Positions 1 to 8,829 of a DNA stretch of 36,521 nt are shown here, one piece after another. This stretch comes from Candidatus Baldrarchaeota archaeon. Lineage in GTDB: Archaea > Asgardarchaeota > Baldrarchaeia > Baldrarchaeales > DXJG01. A program made the translations under genes and the position numbers. How positions within the stretch are numbered: the first letter of the stretch is position 1; each line of letters opens with the position of its first letter. The notes beneath the pieces are model-generated. The model had not been told where the DNA came from and searched no databases. It saw only the letters and a list, made by a program, of their open reading frames with translations. The stretch covers positions 1-36,521 of the forward strand of contig JAUQZC010000167.1 of NCBI GenBank assembly GCA_030587435.1. The letters run 5' to 3'.

Positions 1-323
1 CCACGATTGCTCACTTCTTCTTTAAAGAAACTTTAAGGCCTATTGAAAAGTATTTTGACTTTATTTGCACTGGGTATGAAGCTGGATGCGATAAGTCAAA
101 TCCTAAGATATACATAAAGGTATTAGACGTTTTAAACATTAAACCTGAAGAAGCTGTTGTTATTGGCGACAATCTTCAATATGATGTTCTGCTTCCTAAA
201 AAACTTGGCATGCATGCTATACTACTAGATAGGAAGGGTGAAAAGCAAGAACAAGAAGCTTCAGATGTTGTTGTAAAAGATTTGAGAGAAGCGATGGAAA
301 TGTTTTTAAATCGTTTTAAATAG
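1..323 (+). CDS. HAD-superfamily hydrolase, C-terminal part
   Basis: Only the last ~106 codons are inside the window (reading frame starts at base 3, stop TAG at 321-323). The sequence carries the late HAD motifs: a lysine in the CDKSNPKIY stretch (motif III) and VVIGDNLQYDV (motif IV, GDxxxxD, Mg2+-binding acidic residues), followed by the usual LGMHAILLDR strand. HAD enzymes of this type are cytosolic phosphatases acting on small phosphorylated metabolites. The nucleophile Asp motif and the cap domain lie upstream of the window, so the substrate cannot be judged. The family call is firm; the function is unknown. Confidence 0.8.
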   Translation, partial: TIAHFFFKETLRPIEKYFDFICTGYEAGCDKSNPKIYIKVLDVLNIKPEEAVVIGDNLQYDVLLPKKLGMHAILLDRKGEKQEQEASDVVVKDLREAMEMFLNRFK

Positions 324-458
324 GATGTGGATAAGATTTTACCCATGTGTGATTGCGATTTTCAGAAATAGTTAATTTGGGTTATCCTAAATTTTGTGAG
401 GGTAGAATCCTAATGTTTTAATAAGGATATATAATATTATTTGAGGGGGTGAGGTGTT

Positions 459-1607
459 ATGGAGAATTGGCGTTTAATTGATTTAGGTATGGCTGAGCCT
501 TATGTAGCTCAATGTTTTTATGAAGCTGTTGCTCTCGCCATCGATAGGGGTCTATCTCCGAGTACCATTATTTTGGTGCAACCTTCAAGCCCCTATGTTT
601 GTCTAGGATATCATCAAATTTTGGAGAAGGAAATTGATGTTGAGTATTGTAAGGAACGTGGTTTGCCTATTATTAGGAGGTCTCAGGGCGGTGGTGCTAC
701 TTATTTGAATAGTGATCAGATATTTTATCAAGTTGTTGCGAGCGAAGATAGTAAGGTTATTCCACGTAAGGTTGATGAGCTTTTTGAAAAGTTGCTGCGA
801 GTTACTGTTTATGTTTATCGTGAACTTGGTCTTAATGCTGAATTTAAACCTTTAAATGATGTTATGGTTAATAATAGGAAGATTTCTGGTAATGGCGCAG
901 GTAGGATTGGTAAAACAATTGTTCTTGTTGGCAATATTATTTTAGATTTAGACTATGATTCTATGGCTCGCGTATTGAAGATTCCTGACGAGAAGTTTAG
1001 GGATAAAATGGCTAAGAGCATGAAGGAGTGGGTTACTTCCATTAGAAGAGAACTGGGCTACATACCTCCTATAGATGAAATTAAAAAGATTCTCGTAGAG
1101 GGATACGAGAAAATCTTAGGAATTAAGCTTATTCCTTCTGAGCCAAGTGAAGATGAAATGAATATTTTTGAACGTGAGGTTAAGCCTAAGCATCTTTCGT
1201 ATGAATGGCTTCACATGCCTGAATTAACGCACAAAGGGTTGACTATCGACAGGGCTGTTAAAATCGCTGATGGCATTAAGGTTATTGAAGTTGCTCATAA
1301 AGCTAGGAAGCTTATTAAGGTTACAGCTGAAGTCATTGGTGATAAAATTTTGGATATTATGATTACTGGAGACTTTTTCATGGTTCCTGAGGACGGAGTT
1401 TCAAAAATTGAAGCTGCATTAAAGGGCATGATACTTAACCGTGAAGAAATAGCGAAGAAAATTAGGGAGGTATTTGAAAAACATGATATACAGTCTCCCG
1501 GCATTTCCGCTGAGGATTTTGCTGACGCAATTATGAGACTCAAAGAATACACCGAAAAGTATCCTCCAGAAGTTCGTCCCTTTGCTGAACCAGAAAAGAA
1601 AGATTAG
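459..1607 (+). CDS. lplA: Lipoate-protein ligase A, with fused C-terminal (LplB-like) domain
   Basis: Attaches lipoate (or octanoate) to acceptor lysines of 2-oxoacid dehydrogenase or glycine-cleavage H proteins through an acyl-AMP intermediate. The N-terminal catalytic domain (about residues 1-225) has the family signature RRSQGGGATYL (73-83) and NDVMVNNRKISGNGAGR (133-149), with the expected catalytic lysine near K141. Residues about 255-370 (HKGLTIDRAVKIADGIKVIE onward) look like the small accessory domain that is a separate protein (LplB) in Thermoplasma-type bipartite ligases; here both are in one chain of 382 aa. ATG 459 follows a strong GGGGGTGA purine run at 445-452 and a TATA-like stretch at about 427-436. 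No lipoylated substrate gene lies nearby. Biotin ligase is less likely given the RRxxGGGAT motif. Confidence 0.88.
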   Translation: MENWRLIDLGMAEPYVAQCFYEAVALAIDRGLSPSTIILVQPSSPYVCLGYHQILEKEIDVEYCKERGLPIIRRSQGGGATYLNSDQIFYQVVASEDSKVIPRKVDELFEKLLRVTVYVYRELGLNAEFKPLNDVMVNNRKISGNGAGRIGKTIVLVGNIILDLDYDSMARVLKIPDEKFRDKMAKSMKEWVTSIRRELGYIPPIDEIKKILVEGYEKILGIKLIPSEPSEDEMNIFEREVKPKHLSYEWLHMPELTHKGLTIDRAVKIADGIKVIEVAHKARKLIKVTAEVIGDKILDIMITGDFFMVPEDGVSKIEAALKGMILNREEIAKKIREVFEKHDIQSPGISAEDFADAIMRLKEYTEKYPPEVRPFAEPEKKD

Positions 1608-1614
1608 CATTTCT

Positions 1615-2826
1615 TTATATTTTTGTTAATATTTCCTGCGCAGCTTCTAGTCCCACTCCGAGTTTAATTTTGTATCCACATTTCATTAACGAGTTTTCTA
1701 TCGCGGCTATCGTTGCTAAAATGTCTGTTGGTTGAACTGTTCCCATGTGGCCTACTCGGAAGATCTTGCCTTTAAGTTTTCCAAGTCCCCCAGCGACTAT
1801 AACCCCGTTCTTCGCCATGTTTTTTCTAAACTCTTCGTCTGTTACCCCTTCAGGATAGTATACTCCTGTTACAGTGTTTGCTGCATATTCTTCGCTTATA
1901 GGTACTATTTGTAGTTCTAGTGCTTTTAGAGCTTCTCTAAATGCTTTTGCAATTGTTTGATGTCGTTTAAATCTTTCTTCTATCCCTTCTTCTAGAATCT
2001 GCTTTACACTTTCGTATAATGCGTATATCATATTTACTGGTGGTGTTGCAAAGTAAGCTGCTTGACCTTCAGCGTATGCGTCCATTATGGGTTTCCATAG
2101 ACCGATATCCATGAAGTATGATTTTACTGGTTCTTTTCTTTTCTCGTATGTTTCTAAAGCTTTTGTGGAGAAGGCTATTATTGCTAGTCCAGGTGGGACC
2201 CCCAAGGCTTTTTGCGACGCTGTAAATAATATGTCTATATTCCATTTGTCCATTCTTTCCTCTTCTCCAGCTGTTGCACATACGCCATCAACTATGAAAA
2301 CCGTATCTGTATCTTTCACGATTTCTCCTATTTCTTTTACTTTAGCTGACACACTTGTGCTTGTGTCTACGTGTGTTAGGGTTACTGCTTTGTATTCCTT
2401 CTTTTGCATCTTTTCCCTTACAGTTTCCGGCTGTATGTTTTCGCCCCACTCCTTTACTTCAACATAATCTACTTTAAGATTGTATCTTTCGCATATTTCT
2501 TTGAATCTCTCTCCAAAGTAGCCGTTTGAAAGAATAAGTATGTTATCTCCCGGTTCGCATATGTTTACAATCGCCATTTCCATGGCTAGGGTTCCGCTTC
2601 CAGCTACAACGAAAATCTCTCCCTTTTCGGTTAAGAAAATCTTTTTTAGCCCTTCAAGAGTCTTTGAGAATATTTCTATGAATTTCGGGCTTACATGAGA
2701 TAAAGTTGGCTTGCTTAAGGCACTTAGAACTTCTGGATCACAAATTACAGGTCCTGGTATCATTAAAAGCGGTCTTCCAACTTTCAAGCTTCTTTCCCCC
2801 ATTTCATTTAGAGTAGTGGTTAACAT
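1615..2826 (-). CDS. Class V PLP aminotransferase, alanine/serine-glyoxylate type
   Basis: Fold-type I PLP enzyme of 403 aa, the length normal for alanine-glyoxylate and serine-glyoxylate (or serine-pyruvate) aminotransferases. Visible motifs are the N-terminal MIPGP (22-26), AGSGTLAMEMA (75-85, phosphate-cup region), IVDGVCATAG with Asp180 contacting the PLP nitrogen, and TASQKALGVPPG with the Schiff-base lysine K206. It would transfer an amino group from alanine or serine to glyoxylate, or work in the reverse sense; related archaeal enzymes also use phosphonopyruvate or aspartate, so the substrate is open. It converges on lplA with only 7 bases between stops. ATG codons at 2826 and at residue 9 are both possible starts. 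The glycerate kinase at 26417 could use a product of such a pathway but is far away. Confidence 0.85.
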   Translation of the reverse strand: MLTTTLNEMGERSLKVGRPLLMIPGPVICDPEVLSALSKPTLSHVSPKFIEIFSKTLEGLKKIFLTEKGEIFVVAGSGTLAMEMAIVNICEPGDNILILSNGYFGERFKEICERYNLKVDYVEVKEWGENIQPETVREKMQKKEYKAVTLTHVDTSTSVSAKVKEIGEIVKDTDTVFIVDGVCATAGEEERMDKWNIDILFTASQKALGVPPGLAIIAFSTKALETYEKRKEPVKSYFMDIGLWKPIMDAYAEGQAAYFATPPVNMIYALYESVKQILEEGIEERFKRHQTIAKAFREALKALELQIVPISEEYAANTVTGVYYPEGVTDEEFRKNMAKNGVIVAGGLGKLKGKIFRVGHMGTVQPTDILATIAAIENSLMKCGYKIKLGVGLEAAQEILTKI

Positions 2827-2942
2827 AAAAGTTTAATTGACTTTCAAAGGGGTTGTCCGGTTGATATTTGTTTTAATAGATATTACTACATTTCGAAGCA
2901 TTTATAAGGATGCAAGCCAAATAAAATATCAGATGTTCGGAG

Positions 2943-3617
2943 TTGATTAAAGTGGATTTTTGTCCACACTGTGGAAGTAAAATCGATGTTCCAGGTGCAA
3001 AATTTTGTTCGAAATGCGGGCAACCACTAGCTGACGAAGTTGCACCTTCACCACCCACTCGCGGCGGTCTTTTAGATCCCTCAAGGAAATATTACTTCGT
3101 TAAGGAAAAATACTGGGACTTAGGTTACGGAGATGTATATGATGAACATGGAAATATTATTGGTCGTATGCATCGTAGATTGCTCTCTTTGAGGGCTTTA
3201 ATAGAACTTAGAGAAGCAGATAATCAAACAATGGTTGGTGCGGTTCATAGAAAGATTGTTGCGCTGCGTCCAACTTATGATATTAAGGATGCGAATGATA
3301 GGCTTGTTGGTAGGGTTGCTAAAAAGCTTTTGAGCTTCTTCCGGCCGTCTTTGTGGCTTGAAGACGAAAATGGCAGAAAACTTTTGACTGCAAAGGGCAA
3401 TTTATTTGGCTGGGATTTCAAAATATTCGACGATAAAAACAATTTGGTGGCTACCATTAGTAAAGCTGATAGACTCAGGGACATATTTCTTGGCGATGTT
3501 TTTGATTTTAGTGACAAGTACGCTGTCCATGTTGTTAAGGACGACGTAGATAGATTACAACTGCTTGGTTTCGTAATTGCAATAGACAACATAGTTCACG
3601 ATAAAAGACGGCGATAA
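2943..3617 (+). CDS. Zinc-ribbon protein with LURP-one/scramblase-like repeats
   Basis: A 224-aa protein starting at TTG 2943. The N-terminus is a four-cysteine zinc ribbon, FCPHCGSKIDVPGAKFCSKCG (Cys 7, 10, 22, 25), followed by a proline-rich linker. From about residue 48 onward come repeated beta-hairpin units of the form YDV-DEHGNIIGRM, YDIKDANDRLVGRV, WLEDENGRKLLTAKG and FKIFDDKNNLVATI, the hallmark of the LURP-one-related/Tubby-C/phospholipid scramblase beta-barrel fold. No catalytic residues are evident; archaeal and bacterial members are poorly characterised and may bind lipid or protein. No signal peptide or membrane helix is seen. The same PGAKFC-x-CG ribbon style ends the membrane protein at 25411. 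Fold call is moderate; function unknown. Confidence 0.65.
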   Translation: MIKVDFCPHCGSKIDVPGAKFCSKCGQPLADEVAPSPPTRGGLLDPSRKYYFVKEKYWDLGYGDVYDEHGNIIGRMHRRLLSLRALIELREADNQTMVGAVHRKIVALRPTYDIKDANDRLVGRVAKKLLSFFRPSLWLEDENGRKLLTAKGNLFGWDFKIFDDKNNLVATISKADRLRDIFLGDVFDFSDKYAVHVVKDDVDRLQLLGFVIAIDNIVHDKRRR

Positions 3618-3678
3618 TCAACAAATCTTTACCTATTTTATTTTTACACTTCGATTTAAAATTAGGAGGTTTTAACTG

Positions 3679-5529
3679 TTAGATGTAGTGTTTTACTGCT
3701 ATCATTCGGATATGATCTCCTGCATCCTCAGCGGTGTCTATTGCAAATTCTATTAAGTTTATGAAGTCTCTAACTGTTAAGAGGGTTGGTGTACTAAGTT
3801 CATCGCTAAGTCTGATGATTTCGCCTGAGATTTCATGATATCGGTCGTCCATATCTGTCTCTAGTTTTTCGATTTCCTCCACTATTCTAAGCGATTCTTC
3901 AACATTTATTCTTAAAGCTTCGATTGCCTGTTTAACCAAGTCTGCAATTTTTGTTACCCCCTTAGAGAACAGGGCAAAGTGTTCTCTGATCTGCTTTGGA
4001 AAGTCTTTTGGATTAAGTAGTGTAAGTCTACGACCGGCGCCAACAACATACCCAGCGACGTCATCTACAAGTTCTGTCAGCCGTAGGAAATCGGCTCTAT
4101 CTGGAGCCTCCAATACTCCTATGGATAATCTAAGCATGATTTCTCTCTTAATTTCATCTGCTTTTCTTTCTAGCATCTTTGCTTCCTGTACCAACTTTTT
4201 CGCCGCCTCTACATTTTCACTGACAAACGCGTGTGTTGCTAATTCTACTCTTCTTGCTGCTTCACATACTAGTTCGGTGTGTTTAATGGAGTATTCAAAG
4301 GCTGGCCAGCCGGGTCTTGTTTCTTTGACGATTATTAAAACGGCGCCTGCGCAAATAATTAGCAAAGAAAATACTAAAGAGAAGGCCAACTTAATGTTAT
4401 AAATATCGATGATTAAACCTAGAATGAGGGGACCTGTAAAGTATCCTGCATCTCTAAGACTTCTATATAGTCCAAGGGCTGATCCTTTTAACTCTGGTCT
4501 GACGACGTCTGCTGAAACGGCTGGTAGAACCGGGTAATATAGACCTACGCCAATACCTGCTAAAATTGTAAACGCTAACACCGTTGGAAAGCTTTGTGCC
4601 CAGAGAATTAGGAATAAAAATGTGCCATTTAATAGGAGCCCGGTGATGCAGGGTATTTTTCTTCCAACCATATCGCTTATTTTACCGCTTAGGGGCATTG
4701 AGAGAGCCCAGACAATTGTAAATGTTCCTTGAATAATACCTATTTGTTCTATGTTAAACTGGATGACCTCGCTAAGATATATGGGTAGGAAAACCCATAT
4801 TAGTCCGTCTCCGATTTTTGTTATATGCGCAGCGAAATATATTGTTAAGAGACCTGGGTTTTTGGCGAACTTTGATAGATTTCTTCTTTTAGAAGTTCTA
4901 TACCTACCATTATATTCTCTTTCTTCGACAAAGACTTTTGTTTCTCTAACAAGAACTATTGAAATGATAAAGACGATTAGAGATATTGTTACCGTGAAGA
5001 AAAGTGGTTTTCTGAGTGATTGGTATATTGTTGCTAGTATTCCTGCTATTAGTGCACCTGTACTTAAACCCGCGTACACAGAGAGCTCCATTAGTCCAAA
5101 GGAAAATGCTCTTTCTTCAGAACCTCCAATATCACTTAGGGAGACCATAGCAGCTGCGAAAAACATTCCAGTGCCTGCTCCAATTAGACAGTTTGCGATT
5201 AAAATTTCGAAATAAGAATTTGAATATGCAAGTACGAATGCTCCTAGAATGTATGTCATACTACCCATAATAAAAGCCATTTTTCTTCCAAATTTGTCAC
5301 TAATTACGCCGCTTGGCATATCCATGGTTGCTTTAAAGATACCAAATGCCGATACAACAGCTCCGATTTGAACACCTAATGTAACATATTTTTCCGCATA
5401 TAGGGAAATTATGGTTCTCTCTACTCCGGTGGCTGAACCTAGAAGAAACACGGTGATGAGAATTATTAATGCTATTTTTGGATGTAGTTTTATTCCAATT
5501 TTTTTCGCTTTTTCTTTCAATTCAGTCAT
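3679..5529 (-). CDS. MFS transporter fused to C-terminal DUF47/PhoU-like domain
   Basis: 616 aa. Residues about 18-402 form a Major Facilitator Superfamily transporter with roughly 12 hydrophobic helices and two copies of the loop 2-3 signature: GVISDKFGRKMA (74-85) and GKISDMVGRKIP (282-293). Residues about 415-616 are predicted all-helical, with the repeated acidic/metal-binding pattern of the PhoU-like DUF47 family (LTELVDDVAG near 485-494; EFAIDTAEDAGD near 594-605). DUF47 proteins usually sit beside Pit-type phosphate transporters as separate polypeptides. Here the domain follows the last helix directly through the short KETRPGWPAF linker, so it should face the cytoplasm. The reading frame is continuous, so this is a real fusion rather than two merged genes. 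Substrate is unknown; an anion such as phosphate is an inference from the partner domain. It runs alone, divergent from nothing close. Confidence 0.85.
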   Translation of the reverse strand: MTELKEKAKKIGIKLHPKIALIILITVFLLGSATGVERTIISLYAEKYVTLGVQIGAVVSAFGIFKATMDMPSGVISDKFGRKMAFIMGSMTYILGAFVLAYSNSYFEILIANCLIGAGTGMFFAAAMVSLSDIGGSEERAFSFGLMELSVYAGLSTGALIAGILATIYQSLRKPLFFTVTISLIVFIISIVLVRETKVFVEEREYNGRYRTSKRRNLSKFAKNPGLLTIYFAAHITKIGDGLIWVFLPIYLSEVIQFNIEQIGIIQGTFTIVWALSMPLSGKISDMVGRKIPCITGLLLNGTFLFLILWAQSFPTVLAFTILAGIGVGLYYPVLPAVSADVVRPELKGSALGLYRSLRDAGYFTGPLILGLIIDIYNIKLAFSLVFSLLIICAGAVLIIVKETRPGWPAFEYSIKHTELVCEAARRVELATHAFVSENVEAAKKLVQEAKMLERKADEIKREIMLRLSIGVLEAPDRADFLRLTELVDDVAGYVVGAGRRLTLLNPKDFPKQIREHFALFSKGVTKIADLVKQAIEALRINVEESLRIVEEIEKLETDMDDRYHEISGEIIRLSDELSTPTLLTVRDFINLIEFAIDTAEDAGDHIRMIAVKHYI

Positions 5530-5686
5530 TGAATACCCCTTTTTGCATTAAATACGACATTAAGATCTGGTAAAAATTCGTTTAATAAATTTGTCTAAAA
5601 AGTAAATACTTTACAATTTTACGCTAAAATTTGAATGTTAATCGTTAGTATTAGCTGTATAAAGCACCAATTTATTGATCGATAGA

Positions 5687-5992
5687 TTATTTCGCGAGTA
5701 GAACGCTCATGAAGGTTGTATCTTCTTTTATGAGTATTATTTCGGTGTTTTCTGTTTCAACGGTTAATCCCACAACCTTAGTGCCGTCAAGTTTTTCAGC
5801 AAATTTGTCTAGTTTGCCGAGTAGATACGCCATTCTGGCCGTGAACTCTTCAGTTATATCTGTTTCTAAGGTGGACTTTACTGGAAGCCCATCGATTGTC
5901 GAGAGTATTACGCCTAAAAACCCCTTTTTGTCTTTAAATCTGTCAATTAATTCTTTAAACATTTTATCGCTTAAAGTTATTTTCTTAGCCAT
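5687..5992 (-). CDS. Roadblock/LC7 domain protein
   Basis: A 101-aa single-domain protein with the Roadblock/LC7 (MglB-like) pattern: an N-terminal helix (MFKELIDRFKDK), the strand-turn GFLGVILSTIDGLPVKSTL, a middle helix (ARMAYLLGKLDKFAEKL) and closing strands ending EIILIKEDTTFMSVLLAK. These proteins form dimers and often act as scaffolds or regulators of small Ras-like GTPases. I chose ATG 5992 over the upstream ATG at 6019 because AAGGTGA sits 6 bases ahead of it. Two Rab-like GTPases are encoded 8 kb away, so functional partnership is possible but not shown. The upstream region carries short GTACAT repeats (6014-6046). Confidence 0.8.
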   Translation of the reverse strand: MAKKITLSDKMFKELIDRFKDKKGFLGVILSTIDGLPVKSTLETDITEEFTARMAYLLGKLDKFAEKLDGTKVVGLTVETENTEIILIKEDTTFMSVLLAK

Positions 5993-6013
5993 AGAGTTCA
6001 CCTTGATGTTTAA

Positions 6014-6046
6014 GTACATCTAGTACATTTATTGGGTACATTTATT
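6014..6046. repeat. Short direct repeats upstream of the Roadblock gene
   Basis: GTACATTTATT occurs twice (6023-6033 and 6036-6046, 13-base period), with a third GTACAT at 6014-6019. They lie just upstream of the chosen Roadblock start (5992, minus strand), where AATAAATGTAC on the minus strand could also serve as TATA-like sequence. They could be regulator half-sites or simply AT-rich chance repeats. Confidence 0.35.
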
Positions 6047-6135
6047 AGATTATTTGTTTTCAAACGAATTAACCTTCGAGCTACATGTAATCACAATATT
6101 TAACAAAGCAGTATAAAAATGTGTGGTGTACTTCT

Positions 6136-7290
6136 GTGTCAAATCTTACGATTGAAAAGGCGCAACAATATCTTAGAGACCACGGAATAGATTTATGGTT
6201 GATTGTAACAGCCGAAGGAAAAGATATACATAGCCCCTTTCTATTGGGGGCACGTTGTTTCGGTAGACATGCAATAATTATACCTAAAGATGGAAGCCCA
6301 ATAGTTATTTGTACATTAATGGAAGCCCCCATGGTGCAAAAAGCGAAACAAATAGAAGAAATATTACCATATAAAAAGAGTGAAGAGTTTATTGAAAAAC
6401 TTAGGGAAATTGTTTACAAAATTTCTAGAAAACCGATTATAGCGCTTAACTACGTGGAAAATCTATATAAAGAGGGAGGAGAAGCCATTAACACTTTGAC
6501 GTATGGAGATTACTTAGCATTAAGAAAAATTTTTCCAGATGCAACTTTTGTTTCTGCTCAAGGACTTTTAGAGAACTTAAGGACAATAAAAACTCCTGAG
6601 GATGTAAAATTACATGAAAAAGCTGTAGAAATTGCTCTTGAAGCCATGGAGAAAGCCGTAGAATCGATAAAACCTGGTATAACAGAGTCTGAAGTTGCTG
6701 CTGAGGCTGAACATTTTATGAGAAAAAGAGGGGCAACCCCAAGTTTTCCAATAATTGTAGCTTCCGGTCCAAATAGTGCTGATCCACATCATGAAACTGG
6801 GGAAAGGAAAATTCAAGAAGGAGATTTAGTGATTATCGATCTTGGTGCAGAATATAAATTAAGGGTCAGCGATATAACTTGGACGGTTTATGTGGGAGAA
6901 AAACCTCCAGAACTATTCCAACGAATGTTTAACGCGGCTCTCGAAGCTCAGAGAAAGGCGATCAATGCGATAGGTCCTGGGGTGGAGGCATGGAAGATAG
7001 ATAAAGTAGCTAGGGATATTATTTTAAAGCATGGTTTTAAGGAAGAAGAGTTCCCGCATTCGACGGGGCATCCTATTGGCATTGATGTACACGATATAGG
7101 GCCGTTGCTGGGAGAGAAGGGCAAGTCTAAGAGAGCGGAAATGAAATTGCTGCCAGGGATGATTGTAACAGTGGAACCTGGAATTTATATTCAGGGTAAG
7201 GGTGGAGTTAGAATCGAGGATGATGTACTTGTAACTGAGAAGGGACATAGAGTATTGTCGAGGACTCCAGATGAATTAATCTGTATTTAA
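6136..7290 (+). CDS. M24 family metallopeptidase (Xaa-Pro aminopeptidase/prolidase)
   Basis: Cleaves N-terminal residues or dipeptides before proline, in the cytosol. The N-terminal domain (about 1-130) is the creatinase-type substrate-binding fold. The C-terminal pita-bread domain has all five metal ligands: Asp235 (VIIDLGA), Asp246 (VSDITW), the His of STGHPIG, the Glu of VTVEPGIY and the Glu of VRIEDDVLV, plus neighbouring catalytic His residues (FPHS, DVHD). An upstream in-frame ATG at 6121 lies right against a TATA-like TATAAAAA at 6112-6119 and is probably untranslated. GTG 6136 has GGTG seven bases ahead and gives a 385-aa protein starting MSNLTIEKA. Followed by a flavoprotein 37 bases downstream, likely cotranscribed. 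Choice between aminopeptidase P and dipeptidase (PepQ) cannot be made. Confidence 0.88.
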   Translation: MSNLTIEKAQQYLRDHGIDLWLIVTAEGKDIHSPFLLGARCFGRHAIIIPKDGSPIVICTLMEAPMVQKAKQIEEILPYKKSEEFIEKLREIVYKISRKPIIALNYVENLYKEGGEAINTLTYGDYLALRKIFPDATFVSAQGLLENLRTIKTPEDVKLHEKAVEIALEAMEKAVESIKPGITESEVAAEAEHFMRKRGATPSFPIIVASGPNSADPHHETGERKIQEGDLVIIDLGAEYKLRVSDITWTVYVGEKPPELFQRMFNAALEAQRKAINAIGPGVEAWKIDKVARDIILKHGFKEEEFPHSTGHPIGIDVHDIGPLLGEKGKSKRAEMKLLPGMIVTVEPGIYIQGKGGVRIEDDVLVTEKGHRVLSRTPDELICI

Positions 7291-7327
7291 TTTTTGTCGA
7301 AATTCAGCGTGTTAGGGGGAATTGGTT

Positions 7328-8686
7328 TTGGTTGGAAAGATCGTTATTGTTGGTGGTGGGGCTGCTGGTGTTTCAGCAGCTTTATGGGCTAGAAAAGTGG
7401 ATAGAAAAGTGGAGATAGTAGTGGTAAATCGGGAGAATTATCCGGAGTATTCACGTTGCGGCTTACCATACGTTATTAGTAGGGTAATCTCTGATCCAAA
7501 CAATCTTATAGAGCATTCCTCCTCTTGGTACAGTAAATTTTTAAGGATAGAGCTTAAACTCGGGCGTGTTGTAGTAGATGGTGACCCTGATAAGAAGATT
7601 TTGGAAATAAAGAATCTTAGAAACGGTAAAGTCGAGAAAGAGCAATATGACAAGTTGATAATCGCTACGGGGAGTTTCCCAAGTGTTCCACCTATACCCG
7701 GCGTTGATAAAAATGGCGTTTTTACACTTAAAACAATTGAAGATGCTGTAAAGATCCGCGAAGCTGCTGAAAAAAGCAAAAATGGTGTTATTGTTGGTGC
7801 TGGGATGATTGGACTTGAAGTTGCTGAAGCACTACATAGCTTAGGGTTAAAAATTACCGTTGTAGAACTTCTTCCACAGATTTTACCCACGGTTCTTGAT
7901 GCTGATTTTGCTAGGATCGTGCAAAATAGAATGGAAAAAGATGGAGTAACCGTGTTAACTGGAAAACGTGTTGAAGAAATTTTAGGCAACGGAAAAGTAA
8001 GAGGAGTTATTGTTGAGGGAGAAGAAATACCAGCCGATTTAGTAGTTGTTTCAACTGGAGTTAAACCGGAAACAGAACTCGCACAAAAACTAGGTATCGA
8101 ACTAGGGAAAACCGGTGGAATAAAGACAAATGAACATATGGAGACAAACGTGGAAGATGTTTATGCTGCAGGGGACTGTGTAGAAACAAAATACCTTGTA
8201 ACAGGTGAACCGATTTTAGCTGCAATGGGAACAGTTGCTGTGAGACAAGGTAAAGTGGCTGGTATAAATGCTGCTGGAGGAACTGCGATTTATCGCGGAA
8301 CTGTTCTTACAAGAGTCACTAAGCTTTTTGGTCTTGAAATAGCTTCAGTTGGTTTAACTGCTCAACAAGCAAAGAAGATAAACATAAGACCTGTCATTGG
8401 GACTGTGAGAGGAAAAACGAAACCTGAATATTTCCCAAATAGCAAAGAAATACATGTAAAAATATTAGTGAACCCAGAAGATGAACGTGTAATCGGTTCT
8501 CAAGCGATTGGTGAAAACGGTGTAGCGACTAAGGTAGATATCATGTCGCTGGTTCTAATGAAAAACTTGACAATAGACGATTTACTTTCGCTGGAAACAG
8601 CTTATGCGCCTCCAATATCACCAGTGTGGAACCCATTAATCGTGGCTGCCGACGCGGTTGTCAGGAAGCTGAAGAAAAAGAAGTAA
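7328..8686 (+). CDS. FAD/NAD(P)-dependent CoA-disulfide reductase / NADH oxidase-like flavoprotein
   Basis: A 452-aa pyridine-nucleotide disulfide oxidoreductase of the single-cysteine CoADR/Nox/peroxide-reductase group. The N-terminal FAD Rossmann motif is [12 protein letters not shown]; the active-site cysteine is Cys44 in YSRCGLPY. The NAD(P) motif [14 protein letters not shown] lies near residues 154-168, the second FAD motif VYAAGDCVE near 284, and a C-terminal dimerisation domain follows. Family members reduce CoA disulfide, polysulfide, or O2 to H2O2/H2O in the cytosol. I take TTG 7328 as start because AGGGGG at 7314-7319 is at proper spacing; TTG 7322 would be only two bases from it. 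It follows the M24 peptidase closely and precedes the chelatase-like ATPase. Substrate among the group is undetermined. Confidence 0.87.
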   Translation: MVGKIVIVGGGAAGVSAALWARKVDRKVEIVVVNRENYPEYSRCGLPYVISRVISDPNNLIEHSSSWYSKFLRIELKLGRVVVDGDPDKKILEIKNLRNGKVEKEQYDKLIIATGSFPSVPPIPGVDKNGVFTLKTIEDAVKIREAAEKSKNGVIVGAGMIGLEVAEALHSLGLKITVVELLPQILPTVLDADFARIVQNRMEKDGVTVLTGKRVEEILGNGKVRGVIVEGEEIPADLVVVSTGVKPETELAQKLGIELGKTGGIKTNEHMETNVEDVYAAGDCVETKYLVTGEPILAAMGTVAVRQGKVAGINAAGGTAIYRGTVLTRVTKLFGLEIASVGLTAQQAKKINIRPVIGTVRGKTKPEYFPNSKEIHVKILVNPEDERVIGSQAIGENGVATKVDIMSLVLMKNLTIDDLLSLETAYAPPISPVWNPLIVAADAVVRKLKKKK

Positions 8687-8829
8687 AAATATTTATGATA
8701 GAGTATCATGGCTCTCCAGCTAAGTTAAATATTTTCTTTGATAATAGCATCAATGAAGGGAAGATTTCTTTACCATCGAACACTTTATATCGTTTTTTAA
8801 ATTTTTATAATTGGGGGTTAGTTCTTAAA

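Noticed and set aside
7438..7989. 183-codon open frame antisense to the flavoprotein gene
   Set aside because: Low-complexity Ser/Thr/Pro-rich shadow of a confident gene; no family motif and no independent ribosome site.
8626..8829. N-terminal 68-codon extension of the chelatase-like ATPase overlapping the flavoprotein end
   Set aside because: It overlaps the previous gene and has no family match; ATG 8830 follows a GGGGGT site and begins just before the AAA+ module.
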